64,000 nucleotides of DNA, from positions 62,001-126,000 of the forward strand of contig ONNV01000005.1 of the NCBI GenBank assembly GCA_900319225.1, written 5' to 3'. Below the pieces are notes generated by a model. It had not been told where the DNA came from and made no database searches. It was given only the letters and a program-made list of their open reading frames with translations. A program made the translations under genes and the position numbers. Source of the DNA: an uncultured Prevotellaceae bacterium (GTDB taxonomy: Bacteria; Bacteroidota; Bacteroidia; Bacteroidales; Bacteroidaceae). Positions 7,857 to 16,636 of this stretch are shown in pieces. Numbering within the stretch: the first letter of the stretch is position 1; every line of letters begins with the position of its first letter.

Positions 7857-9551
7857 ATGGCACAGACAACAGCAGACGACAAGAAGATCATCTTCTCCAT
7901 GGTGGGGGTGAGCAAGCAGTTCCAGAACAATAAACAGGTTCTCAAGGACATATATCTTAGTTTCTTTTACGGCGCCAAGATCGGTATCATCGGCCTTAAC
8001 GGTAGCGGTAAATCAACCCTGCTCAAGATTATTGCAGGAATTGAGAAAAGTTATCAGGGTCAGGTGGTGTTCAGCCCCGGCTACAGTGTGGGCTACCTGC
8101 CGCAGGAGCCGCAGCTGGATCCCGAAAAGACCGTCAAGGAGGTGGTCATGGAGGGCGTTCAGCAGATATATGACACCCTTAAGGAGTATGATGAGGTAAA
8201 CCACAAGTTCGAGCTCCCTGAGTACTATGAGGATCAGGACAAGATGGATGCCCTTATGGCACGTCAGGCTGAACTGCAGGATATGATTGACGCTACCGAT
8301 GCATGGAACATAGATAACCGTCTGGAGCAGGCCATGGACGCCCTGCGCTGTCCGCCCGAAGACCAGAAGACAGGCGTCCTGTCCGGTGGTGAGCGCCGCC
8401 GCGTGGCTTTGTGCCGCCTGTTGTTGCAGCAGCCCGATATACTGCTGCTGGATGAGCCTACCAACCATCTTGATGCCGAGAGCATACAGTGGCTGGAGCA
8501 GCATCTGAACCAGTACGCAGGTACGGTAATTGCCGTAACTCACGACCGATACTTCCTGGACAATGTGGCCGGCTGGATTCTGGAACTTGACCGCGGCGAG
8601 GGTATTCCATGGAAGGGTAACTACTCAAGCTGGCTGGAACAGAAGTCGCAGCGTCTGGCCCTGGAGGAGAAGCAGGCCTCAAAGCGCCGCAAGACCCTGG
8701 AGCGTGAGTTGGAGTGGGTGCGTATGGCCCCCAAGGCACGTCAGGCCAAGGGTAAGGCCCGTCTGAACTCATATGACAAGCTGATGAATGAGGACGTAAA
8801 GGCCAAGGAGGAGAAACTTGAGATATTCATCCCCAACGGTCCGCGTCTGGGTAACAAGGTAATCGAGGCCAAGGGCGTCCAGAAGGCGTTCGGTGACAAG
8901 CTGTTGTTTGATGACCTGAACTTCTCGCTGCCGCCAAACGGCATTGTCGGTGTCATCGGCCCCAACGGTGCCGGTAAGACCACCCTGTTCCGTCTGATTA
9001 TGGGACTGGAAAAGGTTGACAAGGGCACATTTGAGATAGGTGAGACCGTAAAGATTGCATACGTAGACCAGCAGCATAAGGATATAGACCCAGAGAAGAG
9101 TGTCTATCAGGTGGTAAGCGGCGGCAACGAGATTATCCGCATGGGCGGCCGCGACATCAACGCACGTGCTTATCTGGGCAGGTTCAACTTTACCGGTGCT
9201 GATCAGGAGAAGAAATGCGGCGTGCTGTCCGGTGGTGAGCGTAACCGCCTGCAGCTGGCTATGGCACTCAAGGAGGAGGGCAATGTGCTGCTGCTTGATG
9301 AGCCTACCAACGATATCGATGTAAACACCCTGCGTGCTCTTGAGGAGGGTCTTGAGGATTTTGCAGGTTGCGCTGTCGTTGTCAGCCATGACCGCTGGTT
9401 CCTGGACCGTATCTGCACCCACATCCTGAGTTTTGAGGGTGACTCAAAAGTTGTATTCTATGAGGGCTCGTACTCTGAATACGAGGACTACAAGATTAAG
9501 CAGTTAGGCTACCAAGAGCCCAAGCGCATACACTATCGCAAGCTTCAGTAA
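7857..9551 (+). CDS. ettA: ABC-F translational throttle protein EttA
   Basis: 564 residues, close to the usual 555. Two ABC ATPase domains in one chain without membrane segments define ABC-F. Domain 1 has Walker A GLNGSGKST, signature LSGGERRR and Walker B ILLLDEPTNHLD; domain 2 has GPNGAGKTT, LSGGERNR and VLLLDEPTNDID. Between them lies the charged helical linker (about residues 240-320), and domain 1 carries the arm insertion typical of EttA. EttA binds the ribosomal E site and gates entry into elongation according to ATP/ADP ratio. It is monocistronic; a family 1 palindrome starts 8 bp after its stop and probably ends transcription. Confidence 0.95.
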   Translation: MAQTTADDKKIIFSMVGVSKQFQNNKQVLKDIYLSFFYGAKIGIIGLNGSGKSTLLKIIAGIEKSYQGQVVFSPGYSVGYLPQEPQLDPEKTVKEVVMEGVQQIYDTLKEYDEVNHKFELPEYYEDQDKMDALMARQAELQDMIDATDAWNIDNRLEQAMDALRCPPEDQKTGVLSGGERRRVALCRLLLQQPDILLLDEPTNHLDAESIQWLEQHLNQYAGTVIAVTHDRYFLDNVAGWILELDRGEGIPWKGNYSSWLEQKSQRLALEEKQASKRRKTLERELEWVRMAPKARQAKGKARLNSYDKLMNEDVKAKEEKLEIFIPNGPRLGNKVIEAKGVQKAFGDKLLFDDLNFSLPPNGIVGVIGPNGAGKTTLFRLIMGLEKVDKGTFEIGETVKIAYVDQQHKDIDPEKSVYQVVSGGNEIIRMGGRDINARAYLGRFNFTGADQEKKCGVLSGGERNRLQLAMALKEEGNVLLLDEPTNDIDVNTLRALEEGLEDFAGCAVVVSHDRWFLDRICTHILSFEGDSKVVFYEGSYSEYEDYKIKQLGYQEPKRIHYRKLQ

Positions 9552-9558
9552 GCGAAAA

Positions 9559-9638
9559 TGTGGAATTGGGGACAGTCCCCTTTTCCACATAATTGAAATT
9601 TTTATCACGTGGAAAAGGGGACTGTCCCCAATTTCACA
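9559..9638. repeat. Family 1 palindromic element, locus 1 (paired)
   Basis: Two 30-bp arms (9559-9588 and 9609-9638) are inverted copies with 29/30 identity, spaced by 20 bp. Each arm holds the GGGGACAGTCCCC core and is itself a hairpin through TGTGGAA/TTCCACA-type ends. It lies between the ettA stop and the promoter of the next gene; the layout is that of paired REP (BIME-like) elements. Confidence 0.85.
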
Positions 9639-9646
9639 TATCTTTG
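9639..9646 (+). promoter_or_regulatory. -7 box (TATCTTTG) of a propeller lipoprotein gene
   Basis: Directly abuts the right arm of the palindrome; 23 bp before the ATG at 9670. An in-frame GTG at 9646 falls in this box and so cannot be the start. Confidence 0.6.
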
Positions 9647-9669
9647 TGATAATCAAATCCTTGTTCGAT

Positions 9670-10905
9670 ATGAGAAAATTATCCTTTCCCTTGCTTGCAC
9701 TGTCCATGTTGGCAGTTGTAGGTTGCTCAGGTTCATCTTCACCGGTTCCGGTTGATACCTATGTCCTCTATGACGATGATGTTATCAAAGAAGGTGACCT
9801 GACGGAGATTGCGTGTGACTTCAAGGTCTATCCCCTTAAGAGTGATATCCCGCTGGACGGCGTAGGTGGTATCAAATGCTGGGGCAACAAGGCGTTCGCC
9901 CGTTCAAATGACAACAAGAGGCTGCTCTGTTTTGAGAATTACAAGCTCTATGCGGTTCTTGACAAACTGGGGCGTGGCCCCGGTGAGTACCTGTATCTTA
10001 GTGACTACACATATGATGAAAAGGAGAACCTGCTTTATATAGGCAATGACTCAATCATCTGCGTGTATGATGCCGGGACAACGGATTTTATACGTAAGCA
10101 GTACATCAATTATGATACCCAGAATCTGCTGAATGTGGGTGATAAGATGCTCTACTTAGGTATGGATATTGATGAGTCCAGAAAACGCCAGGATGACATC
10201 AATTACAATCCTATTCAGTCTGTGATCCTGGCTGAAAGGGGAGACTGGGAACTTAAGGGCCCTGTTAAGGTATTGACTAAGTACAATTATTTCCACCGTT
10301 TAATATTCGGGTACCCTGAGGTCTTTTATGTGAACCCGCAGAATCTGTCATTCTGTATTCCGGGTCCTGTAAACAGGATTGTCACATTTGATTTTGACAG
10401 TGATACGGTGACTGATGTGTTCAAGTTCAGGATTGAATCCAATGATAATATGATAGTGACGAAATATCAGGATGAGGAGAGTTTTGAAGGTGTTGCATAT
10501 AACGATCTGATGAATGACTATGTGTCAATGATCCTGGGAGAACGTTTCCTTGACAATGTCTATAACATTATTGTGGATGACGGAACCATCAGTTTCAGGG
10601 CGGATTATACCACTGCCGAGGATTCCTGGTCTGTAGATGAGAGTGATGTGGATAACGGATACCTCTATTGGGTTCACAATAAATCCGGAACCAAAGTCTA
10701 TAAGTCATTGCGCATTCCCGGACTGCTCAAGAACATCAATCCCACCGGTTGTCATGACAACCGTAATGTGGCAGTCATAGAGAATCTGGGTGAAGATGCT
10801 ATCGATGAGCTGTCTGAGATGTCACCCCTTGCCAAGCAGATAGTGGCCGAACTCAAGAAACAGAACGATGAAAACCCCGTCGTCCTGGAGTTCCGCTTTA
10901 AATGA
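9670..10905 (+). CDS. 6-bladed beta-propeller lipoprotein
   Basis: 411 residues from the ATG at 9670. The signal peptide MRKLSFPLLALSMLAVVGCS gives lipid Cys 19. The LGRGPGEY stretch near residue 105 is the hallmark of the Bacteroidales 6-bladed propeller lipoprotein family, and repeated strand-turn units with aromatic/Asp content continue through the protein. Family members are exported, usually of unknown ligand. Two relatives lie at 15.4-17.8 kb on opposite strands. Monocistronic; its stop is 10 bp before the tandem repeat array at 10916. Confidence 0.85.
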   Translation: MRKLSFPLLALSMLAVVGCSGSSSPVPVDTYVLYDDDVIKEGDLTEIACDFKVYPLKSDIPLDGVGGIKCWGNKAFARSNDNKRLLCFENYKLYAVLDKLGRGPGEYLYLSDYTYDEKENLLYIGNDSIICVYDAGTTDFIRKQYINYDTQNLLNVGDKMLYLGMDIDESRKRQDDINYNPIQSVILAERGDWELKGPVKVLTKYNYFHRLIFGYPEVFYVNPQNLSFCIPGPVNRIVTFDFDSDTVTDVFKFRIESNDNMIVTKYQDEESFEGVAYNDLMNDYVSMILGERFLDNVYNIIVDDGTISFRADYTTAEDSWSVDESDVDNGYLYWVHNKSGTKVYKSLRIPGLLKNINPTGCHDNRNVAVIENLGEDAIDELSEMSPLAKQIVAELKKQNDENPVVLEFRFK

Positions 10906-10915
10906 TTTCAGCAAA

Positions 10916-11012
10916 GGGGACGGTTCTGTTCGCGTTAGGGACGGTTCTGTTCGCGTTGGGGACGGTTCTGTTCGCGTTAGGGACGGTTCTGTTCGCAAAC
11001 AGAACCGTCCCC
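10916..11012. repeat. Family 1 variant: four tandem copies plus one inverted copy
   Basis: A 20-22-bp unit beginning GGGACGGTTCTGTTCGC recurs four times head to tail (starts 10916, 10938, 10958, 10980) and is followed by one inverted copy, GCAAACAGAACCGTCCCC (10995-11012, one mismatch). Any direct copy can pair with the inverted one. The array separates convergent genes and its right part encodes the last residues of the Nudix protein. Confidence 0.9.
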
Positions 11013-11510
11013 GATGAGTCGGAGAAATTCCGATTCAAGGTTTGGAGTAAGGATGTTCTTTCCCAGGGCATCCTTTATTTCCTGCATGGTCCAGAAACGG
11101 CCTCCGGCAAGCTCGTCCTGGCTGGGGTTGACGGGACCGTCGTAGACTGTGCGGAATACGTATACGAGCTCCTTCTCAACCTTGCTTTCAAATACGTAGT
11201 GACCCATTGGGGTGGGGTTGGGTACGCTTATGCCCAACTCCTCCATCACCTCACGCTTAAATGCCTCCTGCACGGTCTCGCCGTAGCTGATGTGGCCGCC
11301 TACTGCGGTGTCCCATTTGCCGGGCTGGATGGGTTTCCAGTCAGGACGGCGCTGCAGGTACAGCTCTCCTTTTGAGTTGAAGAGATGCAGATGAACTACC
11401 GGATGCAACACCTTGCGGCCGTCATGGGCCTCACCGCGCAGTATCTTTCCTAGTACGTTCCCATCCTCATCGACAATGGGAAACAGTTCGTTGTTATTAT
11501 CAGAGTTCAT
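10977..11510 (-). CDS. Nudix hydrolase (isopentenyl-diphosphate isomerase-like)
   Basis: 177 residues. A full Nudix box, starting GGHISYGE and continuing to REVMEELGI, fits GX5EX7REUXEEXGU. The N-terminal part (VDEDGNVLGKILRGEAHDG, then HLHLFNSKGELYLQRR) is typical of the Nudix subgroup near IPP isomerases and YfcD. It should hydrolyse a nucleoside-diphosphate-type substrate; the substrate is not predictable. It overlaps the upstream amidase gene by 11 bp, suggesting translational coupling. Oddity: the last residues (GDGSVCEQNRP) are encoded by the palindromic repeat array, which evidently provided a new stop codon. Confidence 0.9.
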   Translation of the reverse strand: MNSDNNNELFPIVDEDGNVLGKILRGEAHDGRKVLHPVVHLHLFNSKGELYLQRRPDWKPIQPGKWDTAVGGHISYGETVQEAFKREVMEELGISVPNPTPMGHYVFESKVEKELVYVFRTVYDGPVNPSQDELAGGRFWTMQEIKDALGKNILTPNLESEFLRLIGDGSVCEQNRP

Positions 11511-12255
11511 GTGGGTCAGCGTCTTGTAAAACGGGGAATTTGGCGCGGAAACGTGCCAGTTGCTCCAGATCCAGCTCTGCGCTTGTCATCTGGGGTTGCT
11601 CATCGGTCTGTACCAGTGTCTCTCCGTAGGGTGTTATGATGGCACTGTGTCCGGGATAGAAGCCCCATTCGTCATTGCCTGCGCGGTTTACGCCGATGGC
11701 ATAGCACTGGTTCTCTATGGCACGGGCACGCAGTAGGGTATCCCACGCAAGGATTCGTTTCTGGGGCCAGTTGGCGGGATATATCACGGCGTCATAGTCA
11801 TCACGGTTACGGCTGAATGTGGGGAACCTTAGGTCATAACATATGAGCAGCATTATCCTAAGACCACGGAACTGTATTACGACCCTCTCCTCACCGCGTG
11901 AGTAGTGCATGCTCTCGCCGGAGTATGTGAACAGATGGTGCTTATCATAATAATCCACGGTGCCGTCGGGCTTGGCAAAACAGAAACGGTTATAGACATG
12001 GCCGTCCTGAGTGACAGGCAGGGTGCCGCAGACTGCTGCGTCCAGTTTGGACGCCTTGTCAAGCATCCAGGCTACGATGGGGCCGTCCATGGTCTGGACG
12101 ACAGGGGTGGGGTCTATGTATTGTCCTGTGGCGAACATCTCGGGCAGGACGTAGATATCGGCTCCGCATCCGGTGCCTATGATACGGTCCAGGTCTGTAA
12201 GGTTGGATTTCCAGTCCTCCTTGACTGGGGCATTCTGTACTATCGATATTTTCAT
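11500..12255 (-). CDS. Nitrilase-family omega-amidase
   Basis: 251 residues, one carbon-nitrogen hydrolase domain with the Glu-Lys-Cys triad visible: Glu in YVLPEMF, Lys in YYDKHHLF, Cys in LLICYDLRFP. Length and the ICYDLRFP context match the YafV/Nit2 omega-amidase branch, which hydrolyses alpha-ketoglutaramate or alpha-ketosuccinamate made by glutamine transaminases. Other small amides cannot be excluded. Cytoplasmic, no signal peptide. It is followed by the Nudix gene with an 11-bp overlap and preceded by rnhB after 31 bp, so these probably form one transcription unit with the ABC ATPase gene. Confidence 0.88.
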   Translation of the reverse strand: MKISIVQNAPVKEDWKSNLTDLDRIIGTGCGADIYVLPEMFATGQYIDPTPVVQTMDGPIVAWMLDKASKLDAAVCGTLPVTQDGHVYNRFCFAKPDGTVDYYDKHHLFTYSGESMHYSRGEERVVIQFRGLRIMLLICYDLRFPTFSRNRDDYDAVIYPANWPQKRILAWDTLLRARAIENQCYAIGVNRAGNDEWGFYPGHSAIITPYGETLVQTDEQPQMTSAELDLEQLARFRAKFPVLQDADPHEL

Positions 12256-12286
12256 GGCGCAAAAATACTCATTTTTGTGTTAACTG

Positions 12287-12904
12287 TCAGAACAGGTCAA
12301 GTGACAGTTGCCCGTCACCCAGCAGATTGAATGACATGCGGTGATAAGGTGTGGTCCCGAACTGACGTATGGCTTCACGATGCTTTGCAGTGGGGTAACC
12401 TTTGTTGTCAAGCCAATCATACTGCGGATACTCCTGCGCAATACGGTTCATGAAATCATCACGGTAGGTCTTGGCCAGCACTGATGCGGCTGCAATGGAC
12501 ATCATCTTGCCGTCACCCTTGACTATTGTGGTGTGGGGTATGCCGGGATAGGGAATGAAACGGTTTCCGTCTATGAGCAGATGCTGCGGCTTCACGCTGA
12601 GCTGGTCTATGGCGCGGTGCATGGCGGTGAATGACGCCTTGAGTATGTTTATCCTGTCAATCTCCCTGTTGTCAACTACGCCTACCGCCCAGGCTATAGC
12701 CTCCTTCTCAATAACCGGGCGCAGGTCATAACGCTGTTTCTCAGTGAGCTGTTTGGAGTCATTGAGCAATGGATTGTTGAAATCGGCAGGCAGGATTACC
12801 GCAGCTGCATAGACGGGACCGGCCAGACATCCGCGTCCGGCCTCATCACAGCCGGCCTCGATCCGGCCCTCAACCAGATAGGGCAATAAGGGGTTGTGGC
12901 TCAT
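12287..12904 (-). CDS. rnhB: Ribonuclease HII
   Basis: 205 residues, normal length. The N-terminal [19 protein letters not shown] is the RNase HII signature with the first catalytic Asp-Glu pair; LLIDGNRF carries a further acidic ligand. The enzyme removes ribonucleotides from DNA and RNA of RNA-DNA hybrids in the cytoplasm. Its ATG overlaps the stop of the upstream ABC ATPase gene by 4 bp (12901-12904), indicating translational coupling. Confidence 0.95.
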   Translation of the reverse strand: MSHNPLLPYLVEGRIEAGCDEAGRGCLAGPVYAAAVILPADFNNPLLNDSKQLTEKQRYDLRPVIEKEAIAWAVGVVDNREIDRINILKASFTAMHRAIDQLSVKPQHLLIDGNRFIPYPGIPHTTIVKGDGKMMSIAAASVLAKTYRDDFMNRIAQEYPQYDWLDNKGYPTAKHREAIRQFGTTPYHRMSFNLLGDGQLSLDLF

Positions 12905-13698
12905 CGGTCAGTCTCCTTTTCTATGCGGAACATGCAGTTGGCGGCATCGAAAGTGATGCCTTTACGGACAAAGAAACCGGCTAGGGTTCCGTTGGCGGCA
13001 AGCTCCTGAGGGGTGCCTATGGATACGCCCTTGTCGCGGTCCATGAGCCATATGGTATCGGCTATCTGGAGTGCCATATCCAGGTCATGGGTTGACAGGA
13101 ATATGGTCTTGCCGGTGGCGCGTGACAGGCGGTGCAGCAGCTGCATTATCTCAACCTTGCTGGGGAAATCCAGGAATGCGGTGGGCTCATCCAGGAATAT
13201 GATTGGAGTCTCCTGTGCCAGTGCCTTGGCAATCATCACTTTCTGGCGCTCACCGTCACTCAGGGTCTGTATCATGCGGTCTTTAAGCTGCGTGATACCG
13301 ACCATCTGTATGGCGTTGGCTACAATCTGGCGGTCCTGCTCATGCAGGGTGCCCCAGAATCCGGTGTAGGGGCTGCGTCCCAGTCCTACCAGGTCCTCTA
13401 CGCTCATGTTCCTGAGGTCATTCTTTTCAGTCAGTACCACACCGATCACTTTTGACAGTTCCTTATCCGAGTAGTCACACAGGTTGCGCCCCAGAATGAT
13501 TATGTCACCTCCCAGCGGGGGCTGGAATGCCGACAGGGTACGCAGCAGGGTTGACTTCCCGGCACCGTTCGGTCCCAGCAGGCAGGTGAGTTCACCTCCG
13601 CGTATGGTGGCGTTCATGTCACGTGCCACGACAACGCTGCTTTTACCGGTCCTGTATCCTGTACAGAGTGACTGTATCTGAATGGTAGGCTCTTTCAT
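12901..13698 (-). CDS. ABC transporter ATPase, iron-chelate/cobalamin type
   Basis: 265 residues with Walker [14 protein letters not shown], a Q-loop region, signature TLSDGERQ (D replaces the usual G), Walker [14 protein letters not shown] and the H-loop STHD. Closest in pattern to FecE/BtuD/HmuV ATPases for siderophores, haem or cobalamin. No FecCD/BtuC permease or binding protein is adjacent, so partners must lie elsewhere. It is first in a minus-strand run with rnhB, amidase and Nudix genes. A TATCTTCG box lies 8 bp from the ATG, leaving almost no leader. Confidence 0.9.
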   Translation of the reverse strand: MKEPTIQIQSLCTGYRTGKSSVVVARDMNATIRGGELTCLLGPNGAGKSTLLRTLSAFQPPLGGDIIILGRNLCDYSDKELSKVIGVVLTEKNDLRNMSVEDLVGLGRSPYTGFWGTLHEQDRQIVANAIQMVGITQLKDRMIQTLSDGERQKVMIAKALAQETPIIFLDEPTAFLDFPSKVEIMQLLHRLSRATGKTIFLSTHDLDMALQIADTIWLMDRDKGVSIGTPQELAANGTLAGFFVRKGITFDAANCMFRIEKETDR

Positions 13699-13706
13699 TA
13701 CAGATG

Positions 13707-13714
13707 CGAAGATA
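13707..13714 (-). promoter_or_regulatory. -7-like box (TATCTTCG) of the ABC ATPase operon
   Basis: One base off TAnnTTTG; only 8 bp lie between the box and the ATG at 13698, implying a near-leaderless message if used. Confidence 0.4.
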
Positions 13715-13735
13715 ATGTAAATTCCTATTTTTGTT

Positions 13736-13743
13736 TATATTTG
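13736..13743 (+). promoter_or_regulatory. -7 box (TATATTTG) of the outer-membrane barrel gene
   Basis: Exact TAnnTTTG match, 19 bp upstream of the ATG at 13763. Confidence 0.6.
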
Positions 13744-13762
13744 CGGATAGATTGTAACCGAT

Positions 13763-14503
13763 ATGATGGCTAAAAAAACAGTTTACAGTAGGGCGTTGCT
13801 TCTTTTTGCGGCGTTGTTTTGCGGTTTAGGCGTGTGTGCCCGTGACAGGGGGCTGATATCGCCGGATCTGGTATTTATAGAAAAGGGAACAAAATCAGCA
13901 GGACTCACTTTCGGCTTTGACTCGTGGGAGGCATCGGGCGATAACGGATTCGGACTTCTGGGTATCATAAACGGATTGGACGGATATGTAAGGAATACCG
14001 ATGTGGCCGTCCAGGGAGCCTTCTTTGTAAAGGACAACCTGTCAGTAGGTCTTAGGGTGGGTTATGCCGATACCCGGTTCTCAATTGACAGCACATCATT
14101 GTCAACGCTGGTGTTTGCGGACCGTCATGTGACAAGGCAGTCTTTTGACTGTGCGCTTACAGGACGCGTTTACCTGCCTATGTTTGACGGCAAGGTCATT
14201 GCCATGTTCTGTGAGGGCCGTGTGAGTGGTTCTGTAGGTTACTACAAGAGTTATAAGTTGACCGATAACGGTAAGGAGGGTGACCTCAATGATATATGGA
14301 GCGCATCAGTGGGACTCTATCCCGGAATCAGTGTGTTTGCCACACATAATATATCCTTTGAGATGCTGCTCCCCTTTTTTGAGACAGGAGTGAGGTGGCA
14401 GAGGCAGACCGGCACCGACAGTGACGGAACCCTGTCACGTACATTCTTTAAGTTCAAGCCCAATCTGGTAGGACTCAGGATGGGCGTAATCTATCATTTC
14501 TGA
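13763..14503 (+). CDS. Outer-membrane beta-barrel protein
   Basis: 246 residues with a cleavable signal (start ATG ATG at 13763/13766; cleavage likely after GVCA). The mature part alternates hydrophobic and polar residues in about eight to ten strand-like blocks, with many Gly/aromatic positions, and ends in GLRMGVIYHF, a C-terminal aromatic typical of outer-membrane barrels. No enzyme motif is visible. Its TGA overlaps the next gene's ATG (TGATG at 14501-14505), so the barrel and the following PCMD lipoprotein are coupled and may form a surface pair. Confidence 0.7.
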   Translation: MMAKKTVYSRALLLFAALFCGLGVCARDRGLISPDLVFIEKGTKSAGLTFGFDSWEASGDNGFGLLGIINGLDGYVRNTDVAVQGAFFVKDNLSVGLRVGYADTRFSIDSTSLSTLVFADRHVTRQSFDCALTGRVYLPMFDGKVIAMFCEGRVSGSVGYYKSYKLTDNGKEGDLNDIWSASVGLYPGISVFATHNISFEMLLPFFETGVRWQRQTGTDSDGTLSRTFFKFKPNLVGLRMGVIYHF

Positions 14504-15348
14504 TGCATATGAGAATGAGTTTAGCTTTAATGATTACGGTCATGGGCCTGCTCTCTTGCAGTGAGTGGAATGATGACCTGTACCGCGAGCCCGTTCCGGA
14601 GCCTGATGAGGATCCGGGTATAGTAACGGCCGACGGTCAGCTGTACAATATGAATCTTGATATGTGGACCAAGGACGGGTCAAACGAGAACTGTTTCGGA
14701 CCCGGTGCCACATACTGGCAGAAACGTGTGTGGGCATCACCTAACGCAACCACTTCAATGATGGGTTACAACACGGTCGCCCCTGAAAGGGAGTTCGTGG
14801 CTGTAAGCGGACCCGGAAAGGCCGCCGTAAAACTGCAGACATGTCATATCAACAAACTGGGCGTCAAGAAACTGGCATCGGGCTGTCTGTTTACCGGACA
14901 GATGGGCGGTGTGGACATAATGAGTATGAATGCATCGCTCAATTGGGGTGTCAAGTTCTCGCTTAAGCCCAAATCAATGGAGGGATACGCATGTTACAAG
15001 CCTAAGACCATAAACGTGGTGAAGCCTCCATATGAGAGCTATGAGGGTCAGATGGATAAGGCTCACCTGTATGTGATACTGGCCGATTGGGATAGCCAGT
15101 TCGTGGTTGATCCCGCCAAATCACAGTTCTTTGATCCCGATAATGACCCGGCTGTGATAGGTTACGGAATAGTGACTTTTGACCACGAGATGGCCGGATA
15201 TGAGAAATTCACCATCAACATAGAGTACCGCAATGCACGCACCCCCGGGTATCTGGTAATAGTGGGAGCGTCAAGCCGCCTGGGCGACTATTTTACCGGC
15301 GGTGACGGCAGCACCCTCTATCTTGATGAGTTCAAGTTCAACTACTGA
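14503..15348 (+). CDS. PCMD-domain lipoprotein
   Basis: 281 residues; signal peptide ending VMGLLSCSEWND (lipid Cys about 19) with a Pro/Glu/Asp linker after it. The body matches the putative carbohydrate metabolism domain seen in Bacteroidales: a jelly-roll-like fold with internal HLYVILAD and final GSTLYLDEFKFNY. Such lipoproteins are often surface-exposed and associated with glycan-binding systems or fimbriae. The first ATG overlaps the preceding stop; ATGs at 14509 and 14515 are alternatives. Its partner is the outer-membrane barrel directly upstream. Confidence 0.75.
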   Translation: MHMRMSLALMITVMGLLSCSEWNDDLYREPVPEPDEDPGIVTADGQLYNMNLDMWTKDGSNENCFGPGATYWQKRVWASPNATTSMMGYNTVAPEREFVAVSGPGKAAVKLQTCHINKLGVKKLASGCLFTGQMGGVDIMSMNASLNWGVKFSLKPKSMEGYACYKPKTINVVKPPYESYEGQMDKAHLYVILADWDSQFVVDPAKSQFFDPDNDPAVIGYGIVTFDHEMAGYEKFTINIEYRNARTPGYLVIVGASSRLGDYFTGGDGSTLYLDEFKFNY

Positions 15349-15381
15349 TGAACGCTATAAGGTCACTTATAGAGTATCACT

Positions 15382-16518
15382 TTAGTTGAGAAAGCTTTTC
15401 AGGTCATAAGAGTAAATGATTCCGTCGTTACGGTCCAATCCATACATAATGCCATGGATCTGGTCATACTCTATTGCGTGTATGGTTTCCTTCATTCTGA
15501 ACCCTGTAATATAGTTACCACCCCAGTCAAATATCAGGACCTCGGGCAAGTGCTCATACGTGCCGGCCATGACGGATCCGTTCATTATAAGATGACTGCT
15601 CTCCGTATTCAGTGTATAATCACCATTCCGATAGAGGCTCATCATGTATCCTGATGAGGATGCGACATCCCCGAAATGGAATGAATGCAGCGGATCCTGA
15701 CTCTCGAACGTATCATCGAAAGAAATGGTTCCCTTACCGTGAACTGCAAAAAACCGGTCCGTCTCAAAATCCATGTAAATGAGATAGTCTAACCTCTCAT
15801 ACAACTGGACCACCAGGTTACGTGAAGGATGTTTGGTTATGTTGGAAAAATAAGGAAGGTATTTCTTCTTTGTATTAGTGTCCATCAACCTGTTAAAGAT
15901 GGATATTTCCTTCTTCCGGCCATTATTGTACAGGATATGCCTGAATATGGTATCCTCATTATCTTCATATTGCATCTGGTACTCAAATCTAGTGTCAAAA
16001 TCATCCCCCAGCAACAGGATATCATTGTTCGTATACATATCACACTCATTGGAACTGAGCACAACCGTACTGCCTTTCCGGAGTGATGCGGTCAGGTCAA
16101 CGGTTTTTAAGACAGAATGATAGTCAACAGAACCGGGATCGCTGTAACTGTCAAATATGACAGGAATTACATGATTATCTCTGATAATGACCTGATCTGT
16201 ATTTGCAGAAGCGGAATGGAACTCGTTTCTGGCACGTCCCTTAAGGCAGAATGATCCCAGATAGCCCAAGGAATTGGTACTGTATACCTGAAGAAATCCG
16301 CTGGGGTTTTCGGCCAACACCAGAAGAAACGTGTCTGACACTACGATGTTGTGGGCTCCGACAATATCCATAACGGGAATACCGGCAGGCATGTCAACGG
16401 ATCTGTTCCTGAAATCGACATCGATGGTCTTAATTCCAAGGACACCCTCTTTTTTACCGCAACCGCTTATCACTACCGATGCAAACAGGATTGCGCATAG
16501 GAATCTGGCTAATTTCAT
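15382..16518 (-). CDS. BF3164-like beta-propeller lipoprotein
   Basis: 378 residues; signal peptide ending SVVISGCGKKEG (lipid Cys about 20). The pattern NPSGFLQVYSTNSLGYLGSF followed by GRARNEFH corresponds to the first blades of the TolB-like 6-bladed propellers typified by BF3164. Blades continue to the C-terminus (ending IIYSYDLKSF). Exported, function unknown. Divergent from a second propeller lipoprotein with a thioredoxin-fold gene behind it, a grouping common in Bacteroidales. No precursor peptide or radical-SAM gene is visible nearby. Confidence 0.78.
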   Translation of the reverse strand: MKLARFLCAILFASVVISGCGKKEGVLGIKTIDVDFRNRSVDMPAGIPVMDIVGAHNIVVSDTFLLVLAENPSGFLQVYSTNSLGYLGSFCLKGRARNEFHSASANTDQVIIRDNHVIPVIFDSYSDPGSVDYHSVLKTVDLTASLRKGSTVVLSSNECDMYTNNDILLLGDDFDTRFEYQMQYEDNEDTIFRHILYNNGRKKEISIFNRLMDTNTKKKYLPYFSNITKHPSRNLVVQLYERLDYLIYMDFETDRFFAVHGKGTISFDDTFESQDPLHSFHFGDVASSSGYMMSLYRNGDYTLNTESSHLIMNGSVMAGTYEHLPEVLIFDWGGNYITGFRMKETIHAIEYDQIHGIMYGLDRNDGIIYSYDLKSFLN

Positions 16519-16606
16519 TTTTAATCAGTTGTGAACTATTGTTTTACAATGTTAGGCCTTTATCTCTAAATAAGCAAACAATAATGGTGGAGATAATTAA
16601 AAAGAT

Positions 16607-16614
16607 TATATTTG
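16607..16614 (+). promoter_or_regulatory. -7 box (TATATTTG) of propeller/thioredoxin pair
   Basis: Exact match. The transcript should begin near 16620, so the ATG at 16637 is favoured over the in-frame ATG at 16625. Confidence 0.6.
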
Positions 16615-16636
16615 CCGATAACTGATGATTGTCCTT

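Noticed and set aside
10916-11012. CRISPR-like array
   Set aside because: Units are contiguous tandem copies with no spacers and one is inverted; no cas genes.
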